Assembly: GCA_040506895.1 (NCBI GenBank)
Contig: JBEVVY010000001.1
Span: 2,135,073-2,199,072, forward strand
Direction: 5' to 3'
From: Sedimenticola_A sp040506895
GTDB taxonomy: Bacteria > Pseudomonadota > Gammaproteobacteria > Chromatiales > Chromatiaceae
DNA length: 64,000 nt
Under the pieces are notes generated by a model. That model was not told the origin of the DNA. It saw only the letters and a list, made by a program, of their open reading frames with translations, and did not search any database. How positions within the stretch are numbered: the stretch's first letter is position 1; every line of letters starts with the position of its first letter. Shown piece after piece: positions 37,177-46,808 of the stretch. A program made the translations under genes and the position numbers.

Positions 37177-39030
37177 CTATCTCTTGAGCTGAGAGAGGTC
37201 CCTCACCGCACCCCTTGCTGCGCTGGTGGTCAGTGCAGCGTAGGCCTGGAGTGCCAAAGAGACCCCCCGCTCACGCGCCACCGGCTGCCATGCTGCATCA
37301 CCCTTCGACTCCATCGCGTTGCGGCGCGAGGCAAGCTCCTCGTCGCTGACAGCGACATTGATGCCGCGGCTGGGTATATCGATCTCGATGAGATCGCCCT
37401 CTTCCACCAGGCCGATATTGCCCCCCTCGGCGGCTTCCGGCGAACAGTGGCCGATGGAGAGCCCCGAGGTGCCACCCGAGAAACGCCCGTCGGTGATCAG
37501 TGCGCAGGCCTTGCCCAGCCCCTTCGACTTCAGGTAGCTGGTAGGGTACAACATCTCCTGCATACCAGGCCCGCCCTTGGGACCCTCGTAGCGGATCAGC
37601 ACCACGTCACCTTCCTTGATCTGGTCTTTCAGAATCGCTTCCACCGCGGCATCCTGGCTCTCGAATATACGGGCTGGCCCACTGAACTTGAGAATCGACT
37701 CGTCCACACCGGCGGTCTTCACGATACAACCCAGCTCGGCCAGGTTGCCGTAGAGCACCGCGAGGCCACCGTCCATGCTGTAGGCGTGCTCCATATCGCG
37801 GATACAGCCACCTTCACGATCGAGATCAAGATCGGGCCAGCGGCAATCCTGGCTGAACGCCTCCTGGCTCGGCACACCGGCGGGGCCGGCGAGAAAACGG
37901 TTGCGCACCTTCTCATCCCCGGTACGGGTGATGTCCCACTTGTCGATTGCCTCACCGATGGTGCCGCTGTGCACGGTGCCGGCGTCACGATGTATCAGGC
38001 CACCCTTCTCCAGCTCACCGAGAATGCTGACAACGCCTCCGGCGCGATGCACATCCTCCATGTGGTAGAGCTGGGTGGACGGTGCCACCTTGCTCAGGTT
38101 GGGCACCTTGCGGGAGAGGCGGTCGATATCGGCCATGGTGAAATCCACCTTGCCTTCGTGAGCTGCCGCCAGCAGGTGCAGCACGGTGTTGGTGGAACCG
38201 CCCATGGCGATATCCAGGGACATGGCGTTCTCGAACGCCTTGAAACTGGCGACACTGCGCGGCAGTACCGACTCATCATCCTGTTCGTAATAGCGTTTCG
38301 CCAGCTCTACGGAGAGGCGGCCCGCCTCCAGGAACAGCTCCCTGCGGTCTGCATGGGTGGCCAGCAGCGAACCGTTGCCCGGCAGGCTCAAGCCGAGTGC
38401 CTCGGTGAGACAGTTCATGGAGTTGGCAGTGAACATGCCGGAGCAGGAGCCACAGGTGGGACAGGCGGAGCGCTCGATCTGCTCCACGTCCTCGTCGCTC
38501 TCGTTGGGATCGGCGGCTGAAATCATGGCATCGACCAGGTCGAGCTTCACATCGCCCTTGCCGGCCAGCCTGGTCTTACCGGCCTCCATGGGGCCACCGG
38601 AGACGAACACCGCGGGGATGTTGAGCCGCAGGGCGGCCATCAGCATGCCGGGGGTGATCTTGTCGCAGTTGGAGATGCAGACCATGGCATCGGCACAGTG
38701 GGCGTTGACCATGTACTCCACGGAATCGGCAATGATATCCCTGGACGGCAGGGAGTAGAGCATCCCCCCGTGACCCATGGCGATACCGTCATCCACCGCA
38801 ATGGTGTTGAACTCCTTGGCCACGCCACCGGCCGCCTCGATCTCCCTGGCCACCATCTGCCCCATGTCCTTGAGGTGTACATGCCCGGGCACGAACTGGG
38901 TGAACGAGTTGACCACGGCGATAATGGGCTTGTCGAAATCCCCGTTTTTCATACCGGTTGCACGCCACAGCGCACGGGCGCCGGCCATATTGCGGCCATG
39001 GGTGGTGGTACGGGAACGATACTGGGGCAT
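37177..39030 (-). CDS. ilvD: Dihydroxy-acid dehydratase
   Basis: A 617-residue Fe-S enzyme of branched-chain amino-acid synthesis, dehydrating 2,3-dihydroxy acids to 2-oxo acids. Conserved blocks include DDGIAMGHGGMLYSLPSRD, SNCDKITPGM and TDGRFSGGTSGLSIGH. ATG 39030 is the family start (MPQYRSRTTTHGRNMAGAR; E. coli 616 residues). Confidence 0.97.
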   Translation of the reverse strand: MPQYRSRTTTHGRNMAGARALWRATGMKNGDFDKPIIAVVNSFTQFVPGHVHLKDMGQMVAREIEAAGGVAKEFNTIAVDDGIAMGHGGMLYSLPSRDIIADSVEYMVNAHCADAMVCISNCDKITPGMLMAALRLNIPAVFVSGGPMEAGKTRLAGKGDVKLDLVDAMISAADPNESDEDVEQIERSACPTCGSCSGMFTANSMNCLTEALGLSLPGNGSLLATHADRRELFLEAGRLSVELAKRYYEQDDESVLPRSVASFKAFENAMSLDIAMGGSTNTVLHLLAAAHEGKVDFTMADIDRLSRKVPNLSKVAPSTQLYHMEDVHRAGGVVSILGELEKGGLIHRDAGTVHSGTIGEAIDKWDITRTGDEKVRNRFLAGPAGVPSQEAFSQDCRWPDLDLDREGGCIRDMEHAYSMDGGLAVLYGNLAELGCIVKTAGVDESILKFSGPARIFESQDAAVEAILKDQIKEGDVVLIRYEGPKGGPGMQEMLYPTSYLKSKGLGKACALITDGRFSGGTSGLSIGHCSPEAAEGGNIGLVEEGDLIEIDIPSRGINVAVSDEELASRRNAMESKGDAAWQPVARERGVSLALQAYAALTTSAARGAVRDLSQLKR

Positions 39031-39199
39031 GGTGATCTCCAAAACTCAATAACTGACAGAACAGGGGATTATCCACGATTTGGCCGCAGCTGGCACCTGC
39101 CATCGCGCCCCCGGGCAGGGACGGATCGGCCCTGGTTGGCACCGGCATCTTCGCGGACCGTTTTTGGACTATAATCCAACATTCTTGAAGCCGCCGGAC

Positions 39200-39784
39200 A
39201 TGATCATGCCGAGCAAAAGCGAAATGACCCAGCAGCGCATCATCGATGCCGCCAACCAGCTCTTCTACAGGAAGGGCTACAACCGCACGTCGTTCACGGA
39301 CGTGGTGGAAGAGGCCGATGTACCGCGGGGCAATATCTATTACTACTTCAAGACCAAGGACGACATGCTTAAGGCGGTGATACAGCACCGCATGAGGATC
39401 ATCTCCACCATGCTGGCCGAGTGGGAGAAGAGCATCCCCGAGCCCCTCGACCGGCTGGAACGCTTCGTCCAGATCATGTATGACAGCACCCCCAGCCTGA
39501 TGCGCTCGGGATGCCCCATGGGCTCCCTCAACATGGAGCTGGCCAAGGATCAGCCGGAGCTGAAATCGGAGTCGAAAAAGCTCTTCGACCTTTTCCAGCA
39601 GTGGCTGGCCCAGCAGTTCGTGACCATGGGCTACCCCGACGAGGCCCAGGAGCTCTCCAGGCAGCTGCTGGCCCGGGGACAGGGCACCATCGTCATCGCA
39701 CAGGTCTACCAGGACCCCGGCTTCATCGAGCGCAGCATCAAGGATATCAACCGCTGGCTCGAGAACCTGGCACGCTACGCCTGA
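39200..39784 (+). CDS. TetR/AcrR family transcriptional regulator
   Basis: About 194 residues. The N-terminal helix-turn-helix is clear: IIDAANQLFYRKGYNRTSFT, then DVPRGNIYYYFKTKDDML. The C-terminal ligand domain has CPMGSLNMEL, found in YcdC/ TetR_C-like regulators of thiol or aldehyde stress. The frame is open upstream, but ATG 39200 or 39206 is the probable start. It is divergent from ilvD and 30 bases before argE. Ligand unknown. Confidence 0.87.
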   Translation: MIMPSKSEMTQQRIIDAANQLFYRKGYNRTSFTDVVEEADVPRGNIYYYFKTKDDMLKAVIQHRMRIISTMLAEWEKSIPEPLDRLERFVQIMYDSTPSLMRSGCPMGSLNMELAKDQPELKSESKKLFDLFQQWLAQQFVTMGYPDEAQELSRQLLARGQGTIVIAQVYQDPGFIERSIKDINRWLENLARYA

Positions 39785-39814
39785 CCGGCAGCATCACATC
39801 AAGGCAGACCCAAC

Positions 39815-40960
39815 ATGGCCGTACCCTCGCTACTAGAGATGATCAGCTGGCTGATCGCCGCACCCTCGGTGAGCAGCATCAATCCCCAGTGGGACCAGAC
39901 CAACAGGGCGGTGATAGAGCACCTGCACGACTGGCTGCTCGACCTCGGCTTCAAGGTCGAGACCCTGCCGGTCCCCGGCTTCGAAGACAAGTACAACCTG
40001 GTGGCCAGTATCGGCAGCGGACCCGACGGCCTGGTGCTCTCGGGACACACCGACACCGTGCCCTATGATGCCCAACGCTGGAACTTCGACCCCTTCAGCC
40101 TGACCGAACAGGACAACAGGCTTTACGGGCTCGGCACCTCTGACATGAAGGCCTTCTTCGCCCTCGCCATCGAAGCGGCCCGAGGCCTGGACCTGACAAA
40201 ACTGAAGCACCCCCTGATCCTGCTCGCCACTGCCGATGAAGAGAGCACCATGTGCGGTGCGCAGGCCCTGGTGGATACCAACCGCCGCCTGGGACGGCAC
40301 GCCGTGATCGGCGAACCCACGGGACTGCGCCCGGTGCGCATGCACAAGGGGATCACCATGGAGAGCATCCGGCTGATCGGACGCTCAGGCCACTCCAGCA
40401 ACCCGGCGCTGGGCGCCAGCGCGCTGGAGGGGATGAACCGGGTGATCAGCGAGATACTCGCCTGGCGCTGGGAGCTGCAGGCGCGTTACCGCAACCCGAT
40501 GTTCAACGTCGAGGTACCCACCCTCAACCTGGGACATATTCACGGCGGTGACAACCCGAACAGGATCTGCGGCGAATGCGAACTGCAGATCGACCTGCGC
40601 CCCCTGCCCGGCATGGATATCGAGCAGCTCCGTGGCGAGCTGAGTGAGCGTCTCTTCAGGTTACTTGAGAACAGCGGCCTGGAACTGGAGATGAGATCGC
40701 CCTTCAGCGGCATCCCCCCCATGGAGACCGCCGCCTCCACGGAGATCGTACAGGCCGGTGAATCGCTTACCGGCTACAGCGCTGAAGCGGTGGCTTTCGG
40801 TACCGAGGCCCCCTACCTGCAGCAGCTCGGCATGGAGACCATCGTGCTGGGCCCGGGAGATATCGACCAGGCCCACCAGCCCGACGAGTACCTGGGACTC
40901 GAGCGCATCACGCCCATGGTGGAGATCCTTCGCAACCTGATAAAACGTTTCTGCCTGTAG
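39815..40960 (+). CDS. argE: Acetylornithine deacetylase
   Basis: A 381-residue M20 metallopeptidase-family enzyme. Zinc-site motifs are SGHTDTVPYD near residue 76, GTSDMKAFFA and ADEESTMCGA. It releases ornithine from N-acetylornithine. Closeness to argA (500 bases on) supports arginine synthesis over other M20 substrates. Confidence 0.92.
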   Translation: MAVPSLLEMISWLIAAPSVSSINPQWDQTNRAVIEHLHDWLLDLGFKVETLPVPGFEDKYNLVASIGSGPDGLVLSGHTDTVPYDAQRWNFDPFSLTEQDNRLYGLGTSDMKAFFALAIEAARGLDLTKLKHPLILLATADEESTMCGAQALVDTNRRLGRHAVIGEPTGLRPVRMHKGITMESIRLIGRSGHSSNPALGASALEGMNRVISEILAWRWELQARYRNPMFNVEVPTLNLGHIHGGDNPNRICGECELQIDLRPLPGMDIEQLRGELSERLFRLLENSGLELEMRSPFSGIPPMETAASTEIVQAGESLTGYSAEAVAFGTEAPYLQQLGMETIVLGPGDIDQAHQPDEYLGLERITPMVEILRNLIKRFCL

Positions 40961-40969
40961 AGAGCCGCT

Positions 40970-41428
40970 TCAGCGCCCCTCTATCTCGTACGGCAGTTGC
41001 AGCTTCATGCCCGGCTCTATTCCGTTTTGGCGGTACCAGCCCCGGTTCATCTCCAAGGCGTAGAGCGCAGGCCTGCTTGAACGATGGATGGTGTCGCTGT
41101 TGGGTGACATGCTCAGGTAGTTGACCAGCACACCCTCCCGGTCGAAGAAACCGATATCCAGCGGGATAGGCGTATTGCGCATCCAGAACTGCCTTATGCG
41201 CTGACTGGGGAAGACAAACAGCATGCCCTCATCTGCGCCAAGGTGGTCACGATGCATCAGGCCCCGGTTGCGCGCCTCGGGAGTCACTGCCAGTTCCGCA
41301 ACAACCACCTTGCCCCCCAACTCGAGAGAGACGGGCTCCGGATCACCGCAACCCACAAGGGACAGTGCAATCCAGAGGACAAACATCCACCTGGCAAGGT
41401 AGCGGAAATTGCCGTTAAAAATAGTCAT
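40970..41428 (-). CDS. DUF192 lipoprotein
   Basis: About 152 residues with a hydrophobic N-terminus ending in a lipobox (SLVGC). The DUF192 body has VTPEARNRGLMHRDHL, GMLFVFPSQRIRQFWMRNT and the conserved PLDIGFFD. The family is widespread and uncharacterised. The start is uncertain: ATG at 41428, 41449 or 41386 all possible. It lies between convergent argE and divergent argA. Confidence 0.85.
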   Translation of the reverse strand: MTIFNGNFRYLARWMFVLWIALSLVGCGDPEPVSLELGGKVVVAELAVTPEARNRGLMHRDHLGADEGMLFVFPSQRIRQFWMRNTPIPLDIGFFDREGVLVNYLSMSPNSDTIHRSSRPALYALEMNRGWYRQNGIEPGMKLQLPYEIEGR

Positions 41429-41491
41429 AAACCGTAGCCATTCAGCCATTTGACGGTTAAATTAGTCTTTATTGAACCGGGGAACAACCAA

Positions 41492-42820
41492 GTGGCCAAG
41501 ACACCCAGTAAAAAAAGCGATCAGTTTGTCGAGTGGTTTCGCAGCTCCTCGCCCTACATCCATGCCCACCGGGGCAAGACCTTCGTTATCGCCTTCGGTG
41601 GCGAGGCGGTGGCCGAGGAGGGATTCGCCAACCTGATCCATGATATCGCCCTGTTACGTGCACTCGGCATACGCCTGGTACTGGTCCATGGCGCACGGCC
41701 GCAGATCGAAGAGCGGTTGAAGCTGCGTAACGCCAAGATGCAGTACATCAACGGCCTGCGCGTCACCGATGACGAAGCCCTGAGATGCGTGAAAGAGGCC
41801 GCCGGTGCCGTGCGGGTGGAGATCGAGGCGCTGCTCTCCATGGGACTCTCCAACTCGCCCATGGCAGGGGCAAAGATCCGGGTGGCATCCGGCAACTTCG
41901 TCACCGCTCAACCGATCGGTGTACGGGAGGGTGTCGACTACTGTCATACCGGGCAGGTGAGGCGCGTGGACTCCGATGCGATATGCAAACTCGTGGAGGC
42001 CGATGCGATCGCCCTGATACCACCCCTGGGCTACTCACCCACGGGCGAGGTGTTCAACCTGAGTGCCGCTGACGTGGCCAGCTCCATCGCCATCGCCATC
42101 GGCGCTGACAAGCTGATCTACCTGACCGAAGGCAAGGGCCTGACAGACTCCCGCGGACGACTCATGGCCAACGTGGTGCCAAAGGAGGTGGACGCCATCC
42201 TGAAGCGTCGCCGCTCCCTCTCCGAGGACTTCTCCCAGCAGCTGCGCAACGCGGCCGATGCCTGCCGTCGTGGCGTCAGGCGCATCCACCTGCTCGGTCG
42301 CAAAACCGATGGCGCCCTGCTGAAAGAGCTCTTCACCCGCGACGGCACCGGCACCATGCTGACGGCGGAGCACTATGAAGAGATCCGCACCGCCACCATC
42401 GATGATGTCGGCGGGGTCATCGAATTGATTGCCCCCCAGGAGGAGCAAGGCATACTCGTGCGCCGCTCCCGTGAAGTGCTGGAGACCGATATCGGTCACT
42501 TCACCGTGGTGGAACTCGACGGCATGATCATCGGCTGCGCCGCCCTCTTCTGTTATCCAAAAGAACGGATGGCGGAACTCGCTTGCATCACGGTGCACCC
42601 CGACTACCGGCGCAACGGCCGGGGCGATCTCCTGCTTGCGCACATGGAGAAGCTGGCACGCGAGCGCCAGATCGATCAGCTGTTCGTGCTGACCACCGAG
42701 GCGGCTCACTGGTTCAGGGAGCGGGGTTTCGCTTCGTCCCAGGTCAAATCACTGCCACTGAAAAAGCGCGGCCTCTACAACTACCAGCGCAATTCCAAGG
42801 TCTTCATCAAGCAGCTTTGA
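41492..42820 (+). CDS. argA: N-acetylglutamate synthase
   Basis: A 442-residue bifunctional-fold protein: an amino-acid-kinase domain (FGGEAVAEEGFANL, LVHGARPQIEERL) that binds arginine, and a C-terminal GNAT domain (ITVHPDYRRNGRGDLLL). It makes N-acetylglutamate, the first step of arginine synthesis. GTG 41492 with a gggga site gives the E. coli length (443). Confidence 0.96.
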   Translation: MAKTPSKKSDQFVEWFRSSSPYIHAHRGKTFVIAFGGEAVAEEGFANLIHDIALLRALGIRLVLVHGARPQIEERLKLRNAKMQYINGLRVTDDEALRCVKEAAGAVRVEIEALLSMGLSNSPMAGAKIRVASGNFVTAQPIGVREGVDYCHTGQVRRVDSDAICKLVEADAIALIPPLGYSPTGEVFNLSAADVASSIAIAIGADKLIYLTEGKGLTDSRGRLMANVVPKEVDAILKRRRSLSEDFSQQLRNAADACRRGVRRIHLLGRKTDGALLKELFTRDGTGTMLTAEHYEEIRTATIDDVGGVIELIAPQEEQGILVRRSREVLETDIGHFTVVELDGMIIGCAALFCYPKERMAELACITVHPDYRRNGRGDLLLAHMEKLARERQIDQLFVLTTEAAHWFRERGFASSQVKSLPLKKRGLYNYQRNSKVFIKQL

Positions 42821-42915
42821 AGAAGCGCCGGGAAGTCCACCCCGGACTTTCCAGGACGCGTTGCGATACAAATCCGATAGAGCTAAATCCGCCCGGGGAC
42901 AGGAGAGTTTGCCTG

Positions 42916-43515
42916 CTACCCGGCCAACGCTTTCTGAATCAGGGGCACCAGCGGCTCAGGCAGCTTGAGACTGCCCGACAGGGCGAACTGCTGACCGTCG
43001 CTGGACATCTTCTTCCAGGTTTTCTGAATGATGTCTATCCACTTCGCCTCGTCATACTCCGGGTGCTTGTCGGCAAACGCCTGCATATAGTGCTCGATGA
43101 AGACCAGCGCGGCGACGTCCTCCAGCAACTGGGTATCGGGATTGACCTTGACCGCCTTCTTGCCAATGGCCTTCCTTACCCGCTCCATGGACTCTTCGTC
43201 GTAACCGGCCTGCGCCATCAGTTCAGCGGCCGTATTGCCATGGAACTTGTAGAGCTGGGTACGCCACTGAAGGTAGCCCTGGCGATTCATCGGAAACGCG
43301 TCCCGGGGTGATTTCCAGCGCTGAATGTGCTGTGCGCGGTTGGAGATCTGCCCAACCTCGTCCGCATCTGGGCGATAACGGTTCAGCATATCGGTCATGC
43401 GATGGGAATAGAGCAGCTCCTTCGGCCACTCCCTGCCATCAGCCGACTCCATGTTGGGATCCTCGCTGTTGGCTGCATCGATGAGCTCAATGGTCTTTTC
43501 CAGTAGTTGAGACAT
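42916..43515 (-). CDS. DUF4202 domain protein
   Basis: A 199-residue soluble protein. Family blocks are IDAANSEDPN, ELLYSHRMTDMLNRY, AQHIQRWKSPRDAFPMNR and VAALVFIEHYM. The two His-containing motifs recall HD-like metal sites, but the activity is unknown. It faces argA convergently. Confidence 0.9.
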   Translation of the reverse strand: MSQLLEKTIELIDAANSEDPNMESADGREWPKELLYSHRMTDMLNRYRPDADEVGQISNRAQHIQRWKSPRDAFPMNRQGYLQWRTQLYKFHGNTAAELMAQAGYDEESMERVRKAIGKKAVKVNPDTQLLEDVAALVFIEHYMQAFADKHPEYDEAKWIDIIQKTWKKMSSDGQQFALSGSLKLPEPLVPLIQKALAG

Positions 43516-43792
43516 TCCCCTCTCCTAAAAAAACTGATTAACCCAACCGTATCATCTTCTGCAAAGCCTTGGCATTGCGCAGCCACGCCGGGTATTGATC
43601 TATTTGCGCTCCAATATCTGGTGTCCCGGGGCCTGCATTTCAACGCCTGCCCTCTCCCCAGGACCACCATGCCAGCCCGACAGAAACAGGTGAAGCAAAG
43701 CGCATTCCGCGAAATTATTTCAATATTACAGAGAGTTACAAGCGATCCGACACGCCTCATTCTCAATTATTGTTCAGTATGTTAGAATTTTC

Positions 43793-43801
43793 TGTTATAC
43801 T
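43793..43801 (+). promoter_or_regulatory. Extended -10 promoter for the SLC13 leader
   Basis: TGTTATACT at 43793-43801 is an extended -10 (TGn-TATACT), with TTCAGT at 43773-43778 as a weak -35 at 17 bases. Transcription would start near 43808, leaving a leader of about 270 bases. Confidence 0.5.
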
Positions 43802-43807
43802 AGCTGG

Positions 43808-44077
43808 GCACCTTATCGCGATGGTCGTACTGAAACACGACCGTCCAGCCCCAGATTGTCCGTTGGATCCACTGGCCATCCAGGCGCCACAAGCGAGCGC
43901 CAGCCAGTCGGACTCCCAGAGCAATCCGAAATCGTAACTGCCGATAACAGACACCTGCCCTCAGGGGGCGTGGGAGATCCGCTTTTCTTCCCCGCCCAGG
44001 GCAATCAGTCTATCTGTTGTTGAAAAAGAGAGCGGATGTATCGTCACCCGCCCAGACATGAGTGAAGAGTCGACCTA
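43808..44077 (+). other. Long structured 5' leader of the SLC13 permease
   Basis: The gene-free 43516-44077 interval holds three stem-loops after the promoter: 43823-43828 with 43837-43842; a nested stem 43858-43862 / 43909-43913, 43871-43876 / 43903-43908, 43883-43887 / 43897-43901; and 43946-43951 / 44013-44018 enclosing 43956-43961 / 43998-44003 and 43966-43970 / 43993-43997. All stems are perfect. This could be a riboswitch or other cis-acting RNA; it matches no class I know. Confidence 0.5.
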
Positions 44078-46066
44078 ATGAACACACTTTCGGACGAAGA
44101 ACAGACCATTTCAAAACCCGGCATCCTGGCATCCAAGCAGGTCATCGCTGCAGCAGTATTTGCCATCTTTACCCTGTTCCTGGCCAGCGTGGTCCCCTCT
44201 GTCGAAATCGCCTGGGTAACCGCCATCCTGATGCTGACCATTTACCTGTTCGCATTCGAGGTGGTGGGTGTCGATGTGGCCGCCGCAACCGTGATGGTGC
44301 TGCTGGGACTGACCTCGCTGCTGGCCCCTGCCATGGGACTGGAGCAAGGCCTGGTCGACAACAGGCACCTGTTCGACGGCTTCTCGTCCAATGCCGTGAT
44401 CTCCATTATCGCGGTGATGATTATCGGTGCCGGCCTCGACAAGACCGGTGTAATGAGCAAGGTGGCCGCCTTCATCCTCAAGATCGGCGGCACCACCGAG
44501 ACGCGCATCATCCCGATCATCTCCGCCACGGTTGGCTTCATCTCCTCCTTCATGCAGAACGTCGGCGCCGCCGCACTCTTCCTGCCGGTGGTATCACGTA
44601 TCTCGGCACGCTCCGGTCTGCCCATGTCCCGGCTACTGATGCCCATGGGCTTTACCGCCATTCTCGGCGGCACCATGACCATGGTTGGCTCCAGCCCGCT
44701 GATCCTGCTCAACGACCTGATCCTCGCCTCCAACCAGGCACTGCCCGAAGCACAGCAGATGGAGACCTGGGGTCTCTTCTCCGTCACCCCGATCGGGGTG
44801 GCGCTGATCGCCACCGGTATCATCTACTTCGTTATCGCCGGCCGTTTCGTTCTGCCCAAGAACAAGAACGAGAGCAGCACCTCCGCCGCGGACCCCATGA
44901 GTTACTTCCACGAAGTCTACGGCCTTGATTACAAGGTCAGGGAAGTAGTGGTCAAAGACGGCTGCAAGATGATCGGAAAGATGATCGACAATGTGGAGAC
45001 CGACTTCTGCGTGCGCATCATCGCCACCAAGCTGCCCGGCGAGGCCAACCGTGTCGGCCCCGGCGCACTGGCCCGCGACGTCAGCATACAGGCCGGCATG
45101 GTACTCGGCGTGGTAGCCGCCCCCGACGACCTGGAAACCATGGTCAACGCCCTGGGACTGAAACTGCGCGAAACCATACGCACCTTCGGCGACGACCTCT
45201 CCACCAGCAAGGCGGGTATCGCCGAGGTGGTCATCCCCCCCGGTTCGAGCCTTATCGGCAAGAGTGCCCGCGATGTCTGGATGCGCAAGACCTACGGCCT
45301 GGCCATGATCGGCCTGCACCGTGGTGACGAGATCCTGCGCGAGGGCGACGATATCCGCAACAAGCCCCTGAAGGCCGGCGACACGCTGATCGTGCACACC
45401 GCCTGGCAAGACCTGGCCCGCATCGAGAAAGATCGCGACTTCGTGGTCATCACCACCGAGTATCCACGCCCCGAAGAGCTGCGCCCCCACAAGGTGGCGC
45501 CCGCCGCCATCTTCTTCGGCATCGCCCTCTTCATGGTGCTGTTCACCGATATCCGCCTCTCGGTGGCCCTGCTGACCGGCGCCATGGGCATGGTGCTCTC
45601 GGGCGTACTGAAAATCGAAGAGGCCTACGAGGCGGTCAGTTGGAAGACCGTCTTCCTGCTCGCCTCGCTGATCCCCCTTGGACTCGCGGTAGAGACCAGC
45701 GGCACCGCAAAGTGGATCGCCGAACAGGTGCTCGCCGTGGTGGGCGACATGCCGCTCTGGGTGATCCAGGCCGCCGTGGCGGTACTCGCTACCTTCTTCA
45801 CCCTGGTGATGTCCAACGTGGGTGCGACGGTACTGCTGGTGCCCCTGGCGGTGAACATCGCCATCGGTGCCGGCGGCAATCCGGCGGTCTTCGCCCTCAC
45901 CGTGGCGATTGCAACGTCCAACTCGTTCCTGATCCCCACCCACCAGGTGAACGCCCTGATCATGGGCCCGGGCGGTTACCGCGTGGCCGACTTCATGAAG
46001 GCCGGTGGCATCATGACCATCCTCTTCCTTGTCGTCATGATCACCGTGATGAACCTGGTGTTCTGA
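44078..46066 (+). CDS. SLC13-family permease with two TrkA-C domains
   Basis: A 662-residue inner-membrane protein: hydrophobic helices to about residue 265, two cytosolic RCK-C (TrkA-C) domains at about 285-465 (the second with VVIPPGSSLIGKSARDVW), then more helices. The DASS-like motifs include SNAVISIIAVMIIGAGL and TSNSFLIPTHQVNALIMGPG. Relatives carry sulfate, or dicarboxylates; sulfate or another sulfur anion is plausible here but not shown. Confidence 0.9.
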   Translation: MNTLSDEEQTISKPGILASKQVIAAAVFAIFTLFLASVVPSVEIAWVTAILMLTIYLFAFEVVGVDVAAATVMVLLGLTSLLAPAMGLEQGLVDNRHLFDGFSSNAVISIIAVMIIGAGLDKTGVMSKVAAFILKIGGTTETRIIPIISATVGFISSFMQNVGAAALFLPVVSRISARSGLPMSRLLMPMGFTAILGGTMTMVGSSPLILLNDLILASNQALPEAQQMETWGLFSVTPIGVALIATGIIYFVIAGRFVLPKNKNESSTSAADPMSYFHEVYGLDYKVREVVVKDGCKMIGKMIDNVETDFCVRIIATKLPGEANRVGPGALARDVSIQAGMVLGVVAAPDDLETMVNALGLKLRETIRTFGDDLSTSKAGIAEVVIPPGSSLIGKSARDVWMRKTYGLAMIGLHRGDEILREGDDIRNKPLKAGDTLIVHTAWQDLARIEKDRDFVVITTEYPRPEELRPHKVAPAAIFFGIALFMVLFTDIRLSVALLTGAMGMVLSGVLKIEEAYEAVSWKTVFLLASLIPLGLAVETSGTAKWIAEQVLAVVGDMPLWVIQAAVAVLATFFTLVMSNVGATVLLVPLAVNIAIGAGGNPAVFALTVAIATSNSFLIPTHQVNALIMGPGGYRVADFMKAGGIMTILFLVVMITVMNLVF

Positions 46067-46190
46067 CCCCATCAAGACCGACCCGAAGCGGCAGTTGACG
46101 GGCACCCCCGTCAACTGCCGCGCTCTCCCGACCCCTCTCTCGCGACATGACCTCCCTGGCAGACCAGGCCAGTGAGATTACACCCGGCAT

Positions 46191-46211
46191 AAATGTTATG
46201 TTATAACATTT
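46191..46211. promoter_or_regulatory. Zur box
   Basis: AAATGTTATG-T-TATAACATTT, a 21-base palindrome with one mismatch, matches the gammaproteobacterial Zur operator (consensus AAATGTTATA-n-TATAACATTT). It lies 27 bases before the ZrgA start codon, where zinc-loaded Zur would block transcription. Confidence 0.85.
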
Positions 46212-46238
46212 GCACTTCAAATCATGAGGTGTATCGAT

Positions 46239-46808
46239 ATGAACAAGCGCAAACTGGGTGTCTCTCTTCTCGCCCTCTCCCTCTCTGCCGCAATAGGGGC
46301 CTCGGAACACGAGCATGAGCAGCACGAAGTTCATGTCCATGGCGAGGCGACCCTGCTGATTGCCCTTGAGGGTAAAGCGCTGGAGATCGAATTTCTCAGC
46401 CCCGCCATGAACATCGTCGGTTTCGAGCACCAGCCCACCAATAAAGCCCAACACGAAGCCGTCGAATCGGCAATCGGGACCCTGAAAAAGGCAGAGATGC
46501 TTTTCACCCTGCCCGGCGAGGCCGGCTGCACCCTGGAGTCGGTGGAGATCGATTCCGCCCTGGCCGGACACGAGGAAGAGGCGCACGCACATGAGCCTGA
46601 GCATGAAAAAGTGCATGAAGAGGAGGTCCACAGCGATTTCACCGGCCACTACCATTTCGATTGCAACAATCCGGATAAAATCAGCCGGATCGGAGTGAAC
46701 ATCTTCAAACAGTTCCCCGGAACAGAGGCGATCGAGGTACAGAGCATTTCAAAAGGCGGACAGCAGAAGATAGACTTGACCCCGGGTAACAGCACTCTGG
46801 ATCTTTAA
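46239..46808 (+). CDS. zrgA: ZrgA-type zinc-uptake protein (DUF2796)
   Basis: About 189 residues from ATG 46239, which has a gaggt site; an ATG 15 bases earlier is less likely. A Sec signal peptide (to about residue 20) is followed by His-rich HEHEQHEVHVHGEA and a second His/Glu cluster near residue 115. DUF2796 proteins bind zinc in the periplasm and feed an ABC transporter. The upstream Zur box and downstream ABC genes support this. Confidence 0.9.
   Translation: MNKRKLGVSLLALSLSAAIGASEHEHEQHEVHVHGEATLLIALEGKALEIEFLSPAMNIVGFEHQPTNKAQHEAVESAIGTLKKAEMLFTLPGEAGCTLESVEIDSALAGHEEEAHAHEPEHEKVHEEEVHSDFTGHYHFDCNNPDKISRIGVNIFKQFPGTEAIEVQSISKGGQQKIDLTPGNSTLDL

Noticed and set aside
37135..38520. 461-codon plus-strand frame over ilvD
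   Set aside because: Antisense to ilvD, and starts in a terminator.
44633..46114. 493-codon minus-strand frame over the SLC13 permease
   Set aside because: His/Gly-rich composition typical of antisense frames.
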